NCBI RefSeq assembly: GCF_000373925.1
Contig: NZ_KB892758.1
Coordinates: forward strand, 1 to 64,000
Direction of reading: 5' to 3'
Origin: Actinopolymorpha alba DSM 45243
Lineage (GTDB): Bacteria; Actinomycetota; Actinomycetes; Propionibacteriales; Actinopolymorphaceae
Length of the DNA stretch: 64,000 nt
Shown here: in pieces, positions 42,611 to 50,831 of the stretch
Numbering within the stretch: the first letter of the stretch is position 1
Layout of the letters: each line of letters begins with the position of its first letter
Translations under genes and position numbers: made by a program
The notes under the pieces: model-generated
What the model was told of the DNA's origin: nothing
Database searches by the model: none
What the model saw: only the letters and a program-made list of their open reading frames with translations

Positions 42611-43210
42611 ATGAACATCACCACAAAGCTCGCTGCCCTGACCGCCGTCGCCGCGACCGTCGTCGCCGGTATCGCCGCCACCGCGCAGGCCGAACCAGCC
42701 GAGTCGAAGGTCGCACGCGTTACCGGTGCGGCCGACTTCATGCTGCCGTTCTACCCGGACCAGGACGTCCGCCACTTCGACTTCGACGCGACCGCCACCC
42801 CCTACACCCGTCCGATCCCCGGCGCACCGAAGGGGCTGCCAACCGACGCGCGCGGCACGGTGAAGATCTCGCATTACGTCGCTGCCTGGAAGAAGACCTT
42901 CCATGCCGAGGGGACAGTGGACTGCCTGGTCACCGCGCCTGGCATGGCCACCCTCACCGCGAAGATCACCAAGGCGGACCAGCCGGTCCAGGAGTGGGTC
43001 GGCAAGCGGCTCGGCTTCAGCGTCCAGGACAACGGTCGACACGACCGCGTGGGCCTGTCCTGGACGGTCGTCAACCTCGACCAGAACGCCAAAGGCGAAT
43101 GGGAGGAAGCGCCGGTCGGCACCTGCATGGCTCCGGCCCCGTTCGCCCCGGTGACCAAAGGCAACTACAAGGTCCAGCACGTCGACCTGGCTCAGATACC
43201 GGAGGGGTGA
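42611..43210 (+). CDS. Secreted protein of unknown function
   Basis: The 199-residue precursor has a Sec signal (AALTAVAATVVAGIAATAQA, cleavage about residue 27). No family is recognised. The mature part is rich in Asp, Lys and aromatic residues (FYPDQDVRHFDFDATATPYT) and has two Cys, in DCLV and TCMA. It could be a small beta-sandwich. GTGGAGG precedes the ATG. It converges on the NTF2-like gene, with about 70 bp between stops. Confidence 0.75.
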   Translation: MNITTKLAALTAVAATVVAGIAATAQAEPAESKVARVTGAADFMLPFYPDQDVRHFDFDATATPYTRPIPGAPKGLPTDARGTVKISHYVAAWKKTFHAEGTVDCLVTAPGMATLTAKITKADQPVQEWVGKRLGFSVQDNGRHDRVGLSWTVVNLDQNAKGEWEEAPVGTCMAPAPFAPVTKGNYKVQHVDLAQIPEG

Positions 43211-43283
43211 CTCAGCACAAGCCGGTCCAGGTCGATCCGGCCTAATGGGGTACGTCCCGAGCGTGGCCGGCATGAGAGGTCGG

Positions 43284-43679
43284 TCACCCGGCGGTTGTAC
43301 CCCAGGGGTTGTCGATGGCGTAGCGCCAGAACCCGTCCGTGCCGCGTCGCGCGACGTCGGTGGCTGTGCCGCGCATTTCTACACGTTGGCCGTCGGTGGC
43401 AGTCGGCGCGATGACCCAGTCGACGATCAGCAGGGCCAGATCTCCGTTGACGTACACGTGTCGCGGCGTAACTGTGATCGGCAGCCCCAGCGCCATGAGC
43501 TTCGCGTTCGCGGCCCGACGCGCAGCGCCCGCGACCGGCCCACCGGGCTGGGCGACCAGGAGCCCGTCCGGCTCGTAAACCCGCTCCACCTGATCCGGGT
43601 CGCCGGTGTTGAACGCGGCGGCGAACACGTGCGGGTGCTTCGCGGGGTCCGTCGTGAGCGGGATCATTGAATTCTTCAT
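43284..43679 (-). CDS. NTF2/SnoaL-like domain protein
   Basis: The 131-residue protein fits the SnoaL/NTF2-like cone fold: HVFAAAFNTGDPDQVERVYE as the first helix and strand, LALLIVDWVIAPT and RGTATDVARRGTDGFWRYAI as the later strands, ending DNPWG. Members include ketosteroid isomerase, polyketide cyclases and proteins of unknown role. The start codon lies 24 bp from the divergent HxlR gene, so HxlR probably controls it. Start at 43667 is possible. Confidence 0.82.
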   Translation of the reverse strand: MKNSMIPLTTDPAKHPHVFAAAFNTGDPDQVERVYEPDGLLVAQPGGPVAGAARRAANAKLMALGLPITVTPRHVYVNGDLALLIVDWVIAPTATDGQRVEMRGTATDVARRGTDGFWRYAIDNPWGTTAG

Positions 43680-43703
43680 GCAACGAGTCGATCAGGAGGC
43701 GTC

Positions 43704-44075
43704 GTGGCTTACCAAACGGTGCGCAGCTGGGATCCCGAGTTGGTGCCCACACCGGCCGGACGCGGCGCCCGGCCCGACGAGGCCTGTCCCGTCGAGGTGG
43801 CCCTCCGCGTGATCAGTGGCCGGTGGAGCACCCTCCTCATCCGCGAGCTCCTCCACGGACCGCTCTCGTACGGGGCCTTCCGCAAACGACTGCCGACCCT
43901 CACCGACAAGGTCCTCACCGACCGCCTGGCCGAACTCCGCGGACACGGCATCGTGGAGCGACAGATCACGCGAGGCTTCCCCTCCCGCGTGACCTACCAG
44001 CTGACTCCGCGCGGAGAGGCGCTGCGGCCGTTGATGATCGAGCTCTACCGAACCGGAGAAGCCCTGCTCGCATGA
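43704..44075 (+). CDS. HxlR family transcriptional regulator
   Basis: The 123-residue protein carries the HxlR winged HTH: CPVEVALRVISGRWSTLLIR (about 28-47, with the conserved Cys), FRKRLPTLTDKVLTDRLAEL (recognition helix) and VTYQLTPRGEAL as the wing. HxlR proteins often sense aldehydes, quinones or redox stress through the Cys near residue 28. A GTG start has GGAGG five bases before it. It diverges from the NTF2-like gene across only 24 bp. Confidence 0.92.
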   Translation: MAYQTVRSWDPELVPTPAGRGARPDEACPVEVALRVISGRWSTLLIRELLHGPLSYGAFRKRLPTLTDKVLTDRLAELRGHGIVERQITRGFPSRVTYQLTPRGEALRPLMIELYRTGEALLA

Positions 44076-44160
44076 CCGCCCGGCGGGTGAACCTGTCTCC
44101 GCTGACGCTCACCATGTAGCTAACAGCGCCGAACCCCGGTCGGAATGCACGTTGCGGTTC

Positions 44161-44221
44161 ATTGCGCATTGCGCAATGACACCCGTTGACATTCCTCAAC
44201 GAAACCCTAGGCTCTCGGTCG
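44161..44221 (+). promoter_or_regulatory. IclR-type leaderless promoter with operator (orphaned copy)
   Basis: ATTGCGCATTGCGCAAT (44161-44177) is a perfect 8+1+8 palindrome. It is followed by TTGACA (44186-44191), 16 bp, TAGGCT (44208-44213) and a GTG eight bases on at 44221. The same order with near-identical spacing is found in front of the intact IclR gene at 48184. The short distance from -10 to GTG implies a leaderless transcript. Confidence 0.75.
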
Positions 44222-44250
44222 TGCGCACCGCAGACGATCCGCCGAGCGGT
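44221..44250 (+). pseudogene. First ten codons of a deleted IclR gene
   Basis: GTGCGCACCGCAGACGAT followed by CCGCCGAGCGGT encodes MRTADDPPSG, against MRTADDSPGG of the IclR gene at 48184. The first 18 bases are identical in both. Similarity then ends abruptly and sequence in another frame reads as an ABC permease C-terminus. It is the 5-prime stub left by a deletion. Confidence 0.7.
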
Positions 44251-44341
44251 ATCGGTGTCGGCCATCGTGCCGGTGTTCGTGGTGTTCCTGATCTTCCAGC
44301 ATCGGTTCGTCGAATCGCTCGCCCACGCTGGGCTGAAGTGA
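44246..44341 (+). pseudogene. Last 31 codons of a MalG-type sugar ABC permease
   Basis: In the frame ending with TGA at 44339-44341 the sequence reads AVSVSAIVPVFVVFLIFQHR then FVESLAHAGLK. This is a typical C-terminal helix and tail of carbohydrate ABC transporter permeases. No upstream part of the permease is present; the frame starts within the IclR stub. The flavoprotein gene begins 33 bp after, with AAGGAGG, as a normal downstream operon gene would. A deletion that removed most of an IclR gene and a sugar ABC transporter is the simplest history. Confidence 0.75.
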
Positions 44342-44374
44342 CCCAACCCCTGTCCGCCAAGGAGGATCGCGATC

Positions 44375-46639
44375 GTGCACCGACTCGACCATGCCAGTGA
44401 CATCACGGTTGTCGGCGGCGGACTGGCCGGAGTGTGCGCCGCGATCGCCGCGGCCCGGCACGGCGCCCGGGTCGCGCTGGTGCAGAACCGCCCGGTGCTG
44501 GGCGGCAACGCCTCCTCGGAGATCCGGGTGTGGGTGTGCGGGGCGACCGCGCACGGGGTGCACCAGTGGGCCCGGGAGACCGGGATCATGGGCGAGCTGT
44601 TCGTGGAGAACCAGTTCCGCAACCCGGAGGGCAACCCGTACTACTGGGATCTCACCGTGCTCGAGGCGGTCCGGGCCGAACCGAACATCGCCCTGTTCCT
44701 GAACACCGACGTGCATGAGGTAGCCGCGAGCGGGCCTGCCGACCGGCGTACGATCACCGCGGTCACCGGCTGGCAGCAGGGGTCGGAAAAGTCGATCACC
44801 TTCACCTCGCCGGTGTTCCTGGACTGTACGGGCGATGGACTGGTCGGTCATCTCGCCGGCGCCGAGGTGATGACCGGACGCGAGGCGCGCGAGGTGTTCG
44901 GCGAACCGTGGGCACCCGAGGTGCCGGACAACAACACGCTCGGATCGACGATCCTGTTCTACAGCAAGGATGCCGGTCAGCCGTCGAAGTTCGTCCCGCC
45001 GAGCTTCGCGGTCGATCTCGGCACCACCGCGATCCCGGACCACCGGGTGATCCGCACCGACATGAAGGGGTGCGCGTTCTGGTGGATCGAATGGGGCGGC
45101 GAGCTCGACGTCGTCGCCGACAATGAGCGGATCCGGGACGAGCTGCAGGCCGTGGTGTACGGGATCTGGGACCACATCAAGAACTCCGGACGGTACGACG
45201 GTGTCGAGAACCTCACCCTGGAATGGATCGGGTCGGTGCCGGGCAAGCGGGAGTACCGCCGGTTCGTCGGTGATCATGTGCTCACCCAGCACAATGTGCT
45301 CGGCCAGACCGTATTCGACGACGCGATCGGGTTCGGCGGCTGGTCGATCGACCTGCACCCGCCGGGCGGGGTTTACGCGACCGAGCCGGGGTCGCGGCAC
45401 TGGTACTCCGACGGTACGTACGACATCCCGCTGCGCTCGCTGTACTCCCGCAACGTCACCAACCTCTGGATGGCCGGCCGCAACATCTCCGCGTCGCACG
45501 TCGCGTTCGGCTCGACCCGGGTGATGGCGACCTGTGCGGTGCTCGGCGAGGCAGCCGGGCTCGGGGCGGCGGTGGCGCTCGCCGCCGGACTGACCCCGCA
45601 CGAGCTCGCCGGGCCGGAGTTCACCCGGATGCGTCGCGCGCTGGTCCGGACCGACGCGTCGGTGGTCGGGGTGCTCAACGACGACCCCGACGACCTGGCG
45701 CGGGCCGCGACCGTGCACGTCAGCTCCACCCGGACTGTGCTCGGCAGCGAGTTGTCCGGCGAGACATGGCCGCTGGATCGCGATCTCGGCATTGTGTTGC
45801 CCCTTGGTGCCGCGCCCGGGGCGCTCGAGTTGCTCGCCGACGTCGACGGCCCGACCACACTGCAGGCGGAGTTCCGTCGCACCAGCGCACCGCGCAACTA
45901 CCTCCCGGACCGGCTGGTGGCGCGCGCCGACGTGCCGCTGGTGCCGGGGGAGAAGCAGTGGGTGAAGATCGATCCGGTCCCGGCCATCCACGATCACGAT
46001 GATCATGGCCCGGACCGGACCGACGCGGGCGACAACGTGTTGGTCGTGGTCCGGGCGAACCCGGCGGTCCGGCTGTGGGCGAGCACCGACTGGGTGCCGG
46101 GCGTGGCGCACCTGCGTCGGCGCGATGCGGGTGAGGACGAGAAGTGGTCCGAGCAGTTCCGCGAGTGGCGAGCCATCGGTCCGCACGACGGGGTGGTGTT
46201 CCGGGTGGTCGACCCGATCCGCACGCTCGCGGCGGACCGGCTGGTCGGCGGGTACGCCCGTCCGTACGGCGGACCGCAACTGTGGTCCTCGGCCGACCTG
46301 GACACCGACCCGACGCCGACCGTCGAGCTGCGCTGGGACACCCCGGTCACCCTGTCGGAGGTGCAACTGGTGCTTGACGACGACGTAGCCACCGACCTGA
46401 TCAACCTGCACCACCACCGCACCCCGGACGAGGTGCTGCCGACGCTGGTACGCGACTACGACCTGGAACTACACACCCGCGACGGTTGGCAGCCGATCGA
46501 CCGGGTCCGGGGCAACCGGCGCCGGCACCGCCGGCACCACCTGACGCCGCCGCGCACCGGCGATGCGCTCCGGGTCCGGGTGCTCGCGACCAACGGTCAT
46601 GATTATGCGCACGTGATCAAGCTCCGTGCCTACAGGTGA
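44375..46639 (+). CDS. FAD-dependent oxidoreductase with C-terminal extension
   Basis: The 754-residue protein belongs to the FAD_oxidored family (PF12831). DITVVGGGLAGVCAAIAAAR (residues about 9-28) is the dinucleotide fold, LGGNASSEIRVWVCGA the family signature, LDCTGDGLVGHLAGAE an FAD contact, and LWMAGRNISASHVAFGSTRV the late FAD loop. Residues about 450-754 form beta-rich C-terminal domains whose role is unknown. Relatives occur in sugar-catabolic clusters. The GTG start at 44375 has AAGGAGG. The gene was probably the last one of an IclR-sugar ABC operon, of which only scars remain upstream, and now lies 154 bp behind the orphan promoter. Confidence 0.88.
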   Translation: MHRLDHASDITVVGGGLAGVCAAIAAARHGARVALVQNRPVLGGNASSEIRVWVCGATAHGVHQWARETGIMGELFVENQFRNPEGNPYYWDLTVLEAVRAEPNIALFLNTDVHEVAASGPADRRTITAVTGWQQGSEKSITFTSPVFLDCTGDGLVGHLAGAEVMTGREAREVFGEPWAPEVPDNNTLGSTILFYSKDAGQPSKFVPPSFAVDLGTTAIPDHRVIRTDMKGCAFWWIEWGGELDVVADNERIRDELQAVVYGIWDHIKNSGRYDGVENLTLEWIGSVPGKREYRRFVGDHVLTQHNVLGQTVFDDAIGFGGWSIDLHPPGGVYATEPGSRHWYSDGTYDIPLRSLYSRNVTNLWMAGRNISASHVAFGSTRVMATCAVLGEAAGLGAAVALAAGLTPHELAGPEFTRMRRALVRTDASVVGVLNDDPDDLARAATVHVSSTRTVLGSELSGETWPLDRDLGIVLPLGAAPGALELLADVDGPTTLQAEFRRTSAPRNYLPDRLVARADVPLVPGEKQWVKIDPVPAIHDHDDHGPDRTDAGDNVLVVVRANPAVRLWASTDWVPGVAHLRRRDAGEDEKWSEQFREWRAIGPHDGVVFRVVDPIRTLAADRLVGGYARPYGGPQLWSSADLDTDPTPTVELRWDTPVTLSEVQLVLDDDVATDLINLHHHRTPDEVLPTLVRDYDLELHTRDGWQPIDRVRGNRRRHRRHHLTPPRTGDALRVRVLATNGHDYAHVIKLRAYR

Positions 46640-46676
46640 CGGGTGGCAGGGCTGGGCATCCGGGGGATCGCCTCGC

Positions 46677-47447
46677 TCAGACGTCGCGGCGGTAGGCGCT
46701 CGGCGTGAACCCGAGGACGGTGCGGAAGTCGTTCGCCAGGTGCGCCTGGTCGGTGTAGCCGAGCTCGGCGGCGAGGCCCGCCAGCGGCTCGTCCGGATGC
46801 TCGCGGATCCGCTGCGCCGCCTCCTGCAGCCGTCGGCGACGGATCATCGCCGACGGCGGCACTCCCAAGTAGCGGTGTGCGACGCGCTGCAGGGTGCGCG
46901 CCGACGCCGCGAGCGCCGCGGCGGCGTCCTCGACGCGGAGGATGCGCGAGTCGCTCATCAGTAGCTCGGTAAGGCGTCCCGCGAGCTCGGCCTCCGGCGT
47001 TGGTGGCACCCGGCGCGTCTGCCACCACGCATCGAAGGCCGCGACGGCGCGGTCGTGCCGGTCGGGGCCGGCGAACGCACGACAGACCGCGTCGTGGAGG
47101 TCCGGCAGCTCCAGCGGCAGCTCCCGGTCCACGCTCGCGGCGGGTTCCACCGGGAGCGTGGCCGTCGCCGCCGGTCGCAGCAGCGCGCCTACCGCCCACC
47201 CCCGTCCGGTGAGTTCGCGTTCCGCGAGCCGGGTGGCCGGTCCGGACAGCACAACCCCCGAGGGATCGACGACGAGGTTGCACGCCGGATACGGCAGGAT
47301 CAGCTGTCGCGAGACCGTGCCGTCGGCGAGCTCCCACTCCGGGATCCAGTACCACGCGACGAGATCCGCGAGCGCGGGATCCGGGAGAGCTCGCGTCAGC
47401 CGCGGGGCCGCGCCCGGGAAGATCACCCCGCGCGTCGCGTCCGTCAT
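46677..47447 (-). CDS. AraC family transcriptional regulator with DUF6597-like N-terminus
   Basis: The 256-residue protein has an N-terminal ligand region (LADLVAWYWIPEWELADGTV, LILPYPACNLVVDPSGVVL) typical of DUF6597-AraC proteins. A C-terminal HTH domain (VEDAAAALAASARTLQRVAH, LAAELGYTDQAHLANDFRTV) ends with GFTPSAYRRDV. The ATG at 47447 was preferred over one 64 codons upstream because family similarity starts near it. It diverges from a VOC family gene across about 67 bp, its probable target. Convergent with the flavoprotein. Confidence 0.9.
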   Translation of the reverse strand: MTDATRGVIFPGAAPRLTRALPDPALADLVAWYWIPEWELADGTVSRQLILPYPACNLVVDPSGVVLSGPATRLAERELTGRGWAVGALLRPAATATLPVEPAASVDRELPLELPDLHDAVCRAFAGPDRHDRAVAAFDAWWQTRRVPPTPEAELAGRLTELLMSDSRILRVEDAAAALAASARTLQRVAHRYLGVPPSAMIRRRRLQEAAQRIREHPDEPLAGLAAELGYTDQAHLANDFRTVLGFTPSAYRRDV

Positions 47448-47514
47448 CGCTCCAGCGTAGAACGTGTCGCGTATCTCCAAGACCGCTGCAGGCGACGCGC
47501 CGTACCGTCGCGGC

Positions 47515-48054
47515 ATGAGCACGACGAGCACCCCCAACGCGCCGGGCACCCCCGCGGCGAGCACCCGCGGCGTCTCCGGCGCCCACACCACCGGCGGCCG
47601 CCCGAACGGATCCACCTCGCTCACCCCGTTCCTCGCCATCTCCGGCGCCCGCGAGGCGATCGCGTTCTACGTCGATGTGTTCGGCGCGCGCGTCGTCGAA
47701 GTCACCGAGATGGGCGGCGTCGTCGCCCATGCCGAGCTCGACTTCGGCTGCGGGCACCTCCAGATCGGCGAGCCCATGCCGGACTACCACCTCGTCGCCG
47801 CCCCTGTGGGCGGTGACGACTGCTACTCGATGGGCCTGTACGTCCCGGACGTCGACGAGACGGCCGCGAGGGCCGTGGCCGCCGGCGCGACCGTCCGCGA
47901 GGCGCCGTCGACCTTCGTCTCCGGCGATCGGTACGCGAGCATCCGGGATCCGTTCGGCGTGCGGTGGTCGATCATGACGCGCGTCGAGGATCTGTCCGAG
48001 CAGGAGAGCGCCGCCCGCGTGGCGGAGTGGGCCGCGTCGTTCAGCCAGGGTTGA
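47515..48054 (+). CDS. VOC (glyoxalase/bleomycin resistance) family protein
   Basis: The 179-residue protein has a Ser/Thr/Pro-rich leader of about 45 residues, then one VOC module pair: LTPFLAISGAREAIAFYVDVFGARV and YVPDVDETAARAVAAGA with RDPFGVRWSI at the end. The metal ligands of a glyoxalase fold would be in the SLTPF, FGCGHLQI and SMGLYV strands, but the usual His/Glu pattern is incomplete. PhnB-like members have unknown function. An AraC gene is divergent and may control it. Confidence 0.85.
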   Translation: MSTTSTPNAPGTPAASTRGVSGAHTTGGRPNGSTSLTPFLAISGAREAIAFYVDVFGARVVEVTEMGGVVAHAELDFGCGHLQIGEPMPDYHLVAAPVGGDDCYSMGLYVPDVDETAARAVAAGATVREAPSTFVSGDRYASIRDPFGVRWSIMTRVEDLSEQESAARVAEWAASFSQG

Positions 48055-48118
48055 GTGCGTCGACCGCCGCGGGCAGGAGAGCTGCTGGGACAGCCGGGAT
48101 AGCGATGCTGTCGTGGTG

Positions 48119-48184
48119 GCCTATTGCGTAATACGCAATAGGCGGCCTATTGGTATGCCTCAGGCAAACTCTAGACTTTCGTCG
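48119..48184 (+). promoter_or_regulatory. Leaderless promoter and operator of the IclR gene
   Basis: A 25-bp palindrome (48119-48143) with core ATTGCGTAATACGCAAT is followed by TTGGTA (48150-48155), 16 bp, TAGACT (48172-48177) and the GTG start at 48184. The palindrome lies directly upstream of the -35 box. The distance from -10 to GTG allows only a leaderless mRNA. A second copy of the same layout is at 44161-44221. Confidence 0.8.
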
Positions 48185-48969
48185 TGCGCACCGCAGACGA
48201 TTCCCCGGGCGGCATCGACCGCGATGGTCAAGTGCAGGCGTTGGCGCGCGGGATCGAGATCCTGGAGCACCTGGTCGCCGCCGGCGGCCCGCTCACGGGA
48301 GTTGAGCTCGGTCGCCGGGTCGGTCTGCATCCGAGTTCGATCTCGCGGATCATCGGCACGCTGACGTCGATGGGTTACGCGCGTAAGGGTCCGGGTGGGT
48401 ACCGGGCCGACTTCGGGTTGCTGAATTTCGTGCAGGCCGCGACGAGTATCGACGCGATCGCCCGGGCGCGAGGCGTCATCGAAGACTTTGCACAGCAGCA
48501 TCACGGCAGCTTCGTCAACCTGTGCATGCTGCGCCATGGCCGGCTGATCTATCTGGTTCGGAGCATGGCCGGCCACGAAACGGTGACGGCGACGACACTT
48601 CCCCTGCAGCAGTCGTCGGCTGCGATGCGCCTGCTGGTCACGCTCGGCTTCGACGAGGGTTGCACCGTGCTGAGTGCCTCTCGCGAACAATACGGCTGGA
48701 CGGGCGGGCCCGGCCTGCCACCAGATGAGAGTGCCGCGATGGCCTGGGCGATGGAGAACGTCGTTCACGACGTGCTGATCTTGGAAGGCTGGTCGGGAAC
48801 GTCGATGTCCGGCGCGATCCCACTGGCTTCGATCGATGCCGACTACCCGATGGCCGTGGCGATCGGTGGGCCAGACCTGCGTATGGAACCGGACCGACTC
48901 CGGCTCGCACTGCACGAAGGGCGACGCAGCGTCGAGTTTGCGCTGCACCAGGGGAAGAGCCCGTGGTGA
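48184..48969 (+). CDS. IclR family transcriptional regulator
   Basis: The 261-residue protein has the IclR winged HTH (ALARGIEILEHLVAAGGPLT, with LHPSSISRIIGTLTSMGY as recognition helix, about 43-60) and an effector-binding IclR_C domain (about 85-255). VRSMAGHETVTATTLPLQQS and MRLLVTLG are domain features. The GTG start is very close to the -10 box, so no leader is expected. It probably binds the palindromes at 48119 and 44161, controlling itself and the flavoprotein unit. Its N-terminal codons are almost identical to the stub at 44221, so an ancestral pair of related IclR operons existed. Confidence 0.93.
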   Translation: MRTADDSPGGIDRDGQVQALARGIEILEHLVAAGGPLTGVELGRRVGLHPSSISRIIGTLTSMGYARKGPGGYRADFGLLNFVQAATSIDAIARARGVIEDFAQQHHGSFVNLCMLRHGRLIYLVRSMAGHETVTATTLPLQQSSAAMRLLVTLGFDEGCTVLSASREQYGWTGGPGLPPDESAAMAWAMENVVHDVLILEGWSGTSMSGAIPLASIDADYPMAVAIGGPDLRMEPDRLRLALHEGRRSVEFALHQGKSPW

Positions 48970-49051
48970 ACCACCAGTGGTCGGAACGCGCGGGCGCTTG
49001 ATCTGGCACCCGGAAGAGGTAGAAACCATTTCGAACAGCCGACGAACGCTT

Positions 49052-49147
49052 ACTGTCGCCTACGCTGAATATGCGCCTCTATTGCTGTGGGGACCCTTCC
49101 TGCTCGTCGTGACAATCGACAACTACCGCCAACGGCGCGGACGCTAA
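49052..49147 (+). pseudogene. C-terminal remnant of the LLLWGP membrane protein family
   Basis: The last 32 codons read TVAYAEYAPLLLWGPFLLVV then TIDNYRQRRGR and stop at 49145-49147. This resembles the end of the 188-residue membrane protein at 33171, whose tail has LCYLPLLLWGPLLAAVTVAY followed by an Arg-rich end. No upstream part of the protein is present. It is a third trace of this family in the window. Confidence 0.6.
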
Positions 49148-49262
49148 TAGCAAGCCTCTCGGATGGTGCGAAGGCGGCGGAATTACAGCGAGCACCCGAA
49201 AGGGTCTTGTCGGCGAGGGGCGCCGCTGAGTGCGGCATTCCGATCGGGTCCGGCCAGGACGG

Positions 49263-49661
49263 CTATGGGCGCAGTTTGTCGTGCTCGCGGAGCACAAGGT
49301 CTGACAGGCCGGGCGGCAACATCCGCTTCACACTGTCCGCGTATCCGGCACCGTCGGCGGGTTTCACAACCTGGTCTTCGTCCAGCCGCAGCGGCATCGA
49401 GAGGCCTTCTGACGGTACTCCGGCTGTCGGTGCGGACGCGCAGACCGCCCACACAAACGCCGACGATCCCTCTCTGCCCAGGAACCGGACCTGACACCTG
49501 CCCGGGCCCTGAAACAACATGGCCGGCAGCCGCGCAGCGATCTGTCGCTCCTCCGCCTGAACGGCCTGTGTGGTGCGGTCCGGCAGCTGATAAGGCGGCT
49601 GGGAGCAACCGGCCACCACCCCCGTCAGCAGCGCAACACTGACGCCATATCGACGAAGCAT
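49263..49661 (-). CDS. Putative lipoprotein
   Basis: The 132-residue precursor has a lipobox: after LRRYGVSVALL, TGVVAGC ends at Cys about 19. The mature part has two further Cys (RCQVRF and WAVCAS) that may form one disulphide. No family is recognised. The ATG at 49661 is chosen since the signal peptide starts directly after it; the frame is open upstream to 49688. It is flanked by debris on both sides, so it may be a survivor of a larger lost region. Confidence 0.6.
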   Translation of the reverse strand: MLRRYGVSVALLTGVVAGCSQPPYQLPDRTTQAVQAEERQIAARLPAMLFQGPGRCQVRFLGREGSSAFVWAVCASAPTAGVPSEGLSMPLRLDEDQVVKPADGAGYADSVKRMLPPGLSDLVLREHDKLRP

Positions 49662-49682
49662 GCCTGTGATAGTGCCATACCA

Positions 49683-50016
49683 CAACACATTCTGGCCGAC
49701 GTCCTCGAGACGATCGACATCCAGATCTACGGAAGGAAGGCGTACGAACCCTGCGCACCGTGCTGGCTCAGCGCGGAGGTCGACCCGGCCTCAGAGATCG
49801 AACGTGTGCAGGCCAAGCTGGTCAATTCCATTCCCAAGCTTGTGCTCTTCCAACGGCTCCGGACCACTCTCGCCATGGGGTCCGACCACCCGACTGAAAG
49901 GCGATATCGCCAGCCAGATCCAGGAGTCGAAACGTCAATCTGGGAAGGACATCGCGCTCTACGCCGGCCCGACGGCAGCCTCGATGTTCATGAAGCTGGA
50001 CCTCATCGATGAGTGG
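49683..50016 (+). pseudogene. Dihydrofolate reductase/RibD C-terminal family remnant, frameshifted
   Basis: The first part reads VLETIDIQIYGRKAYE, SAEVDPASEIERVQAKLVNS and IPKLVL up to about 49900. The second part is in another frame (LKGDIASQIQESKRQSGKD and ALYAGPTAASMFMKLDLIDE, to about 50014). Together they match the middle of RibD_C-like reductases, in which GGP or AGPTAAS is the NADP-binding region. There is no start codon with the N-terminal strand and the last strands are replaced by the GntR gene. It is a decayed gene. Confidence 0.7.
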
Positions 50017-50019
50017 CCG

Positions 50020-50667
50020 CTACGTCCGGAGGCGTGTCGGCTTACGCGCTCGGGTCGTGGCCGCGCGGAGATGGCGGCGAGCGAGCGCGGCGGCGGCACT
50101 CGCGTCGCCAGCCTCGATGGCGAGGTAGAGCTCCCGGTGCTCGTCGTATACCGGTTCCAGGTCGTCGTACTGGCCGAGTAGCCAGCGCATCCGGCCGGCG
50201 AGCGAGGAGGACATCTCGGCGAGCAGTGAGTTGCCGCTGGCTTCGGTCATGGCTTCGTGGAAATCGGCGGCGGCGCGCCGGGCGGTGGTCGCGTCCCTGC
50301 GCGCGGTCGCACGGCCCTGCGTGTCGAGGCATTGCTTCATGCGGCGCAGGGCGTCGGGGTCGCGGCGCTCGGCGGCGCGGCGAACGGCGAGTGGCTCGAG
50401 TGCGATGCGGACTTCGTTCAGCTCGTCGATGTCGCGGTCGGTGAAGGTCCGGACGGTCATCCAGGTGTTTCGCCGGGGGACGGCCAGGCCTTCGCCGGCC
50501 AGGGCGCGCAGCGCTTCCCGTACCGGTACGCGGCTGATGCCGAGCTCCGCCGCGAGGTCGCGTTCGACGAGGCGGGAGCCCGGGGTGCGAATGCCGTCGA
50601 CGATCTGTTCGCGCAGGACTCGTGCGACCCGCGCTGACTCAGTCTCGTCCTCGGTCCGGTCGCCCAT
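50020..50667 (-). CDS. GntR family regulator, FadR/FCD subgroup
   Basis: The 215-residue protein has the GntR winged HTH (VLREQIVDGIRTPGSRLVER, then LGISRVPVREALRALAGEGL) and a helical FCD effector domain (about 80-205). This domain binds metal-chelating carboxylates; DIDELNEVRIALEPLAVRRA and ADFHEAMTEASGN contain the usual Asp/His ligands. It diverges from an amidohydrolase gene with the palindrome TGGTATACCA between them, the typical FCD-GntR operator type. It likely represses that gene until a carboxylate or pathway intermediate accumulates. Confidence 0.92.
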   Translation of the reverse strand: MGDRTEDETESARVARVLREQIVDGIRTPGSRLVERDLAAELGISRVPVREALRALAGEGLAVPRRNTWMTVRTFTDRDIDELNEVRIALEPLAVRRAAERRDPDALRRMKQCLDTQGRATARRDATTARRAAADFHEAMTEASGNSLLAEMSSSLAGRMRWLLGQYDDLEPVYDEHRELYLAIEAGDASAAAALARRHLRAATTRARKPTRLRT

Positions 50668-50755
50668 GGCCGCATCGTATCGAGGTCATCCGCCCCTCTG
50701 GTCGCCCGCAACGGCCTCCCGTGACCCCGCCTGCCGGGCCGGGCCGCCTGAGATT

Positions 50756-50765
50756 TGGTATACCA
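50756..50765. promoter_or_regulatory. GntR operator in the divergent region
   Basis: TGGTATACCA is a perfect 10-bp palindrome with flanking T-tracts (GATTTGGTATACCATTTTTC). It lies 88 bp from the GntR start and 66 bp from the amidohydrolase start. The form T-G-G-T-A-T-A-C-C-A matches known FCD-type GntR sites. Confidence 0.75.
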
Positions 50766-50831
50766 TTTTTCCGCAGTGTCGTCGCCCGGTCGTGAGTTTC
50801 GGTGCGGCCGTGGGAGCAGAGGAGGCAGCAG

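Noticed and set aside
44207..46417. 736-codon open frame antisense to the FAD oxidoreductase
   Set aside because: It lacks protein-like composition and motifs, while the plus strand has complete FAD motifs.
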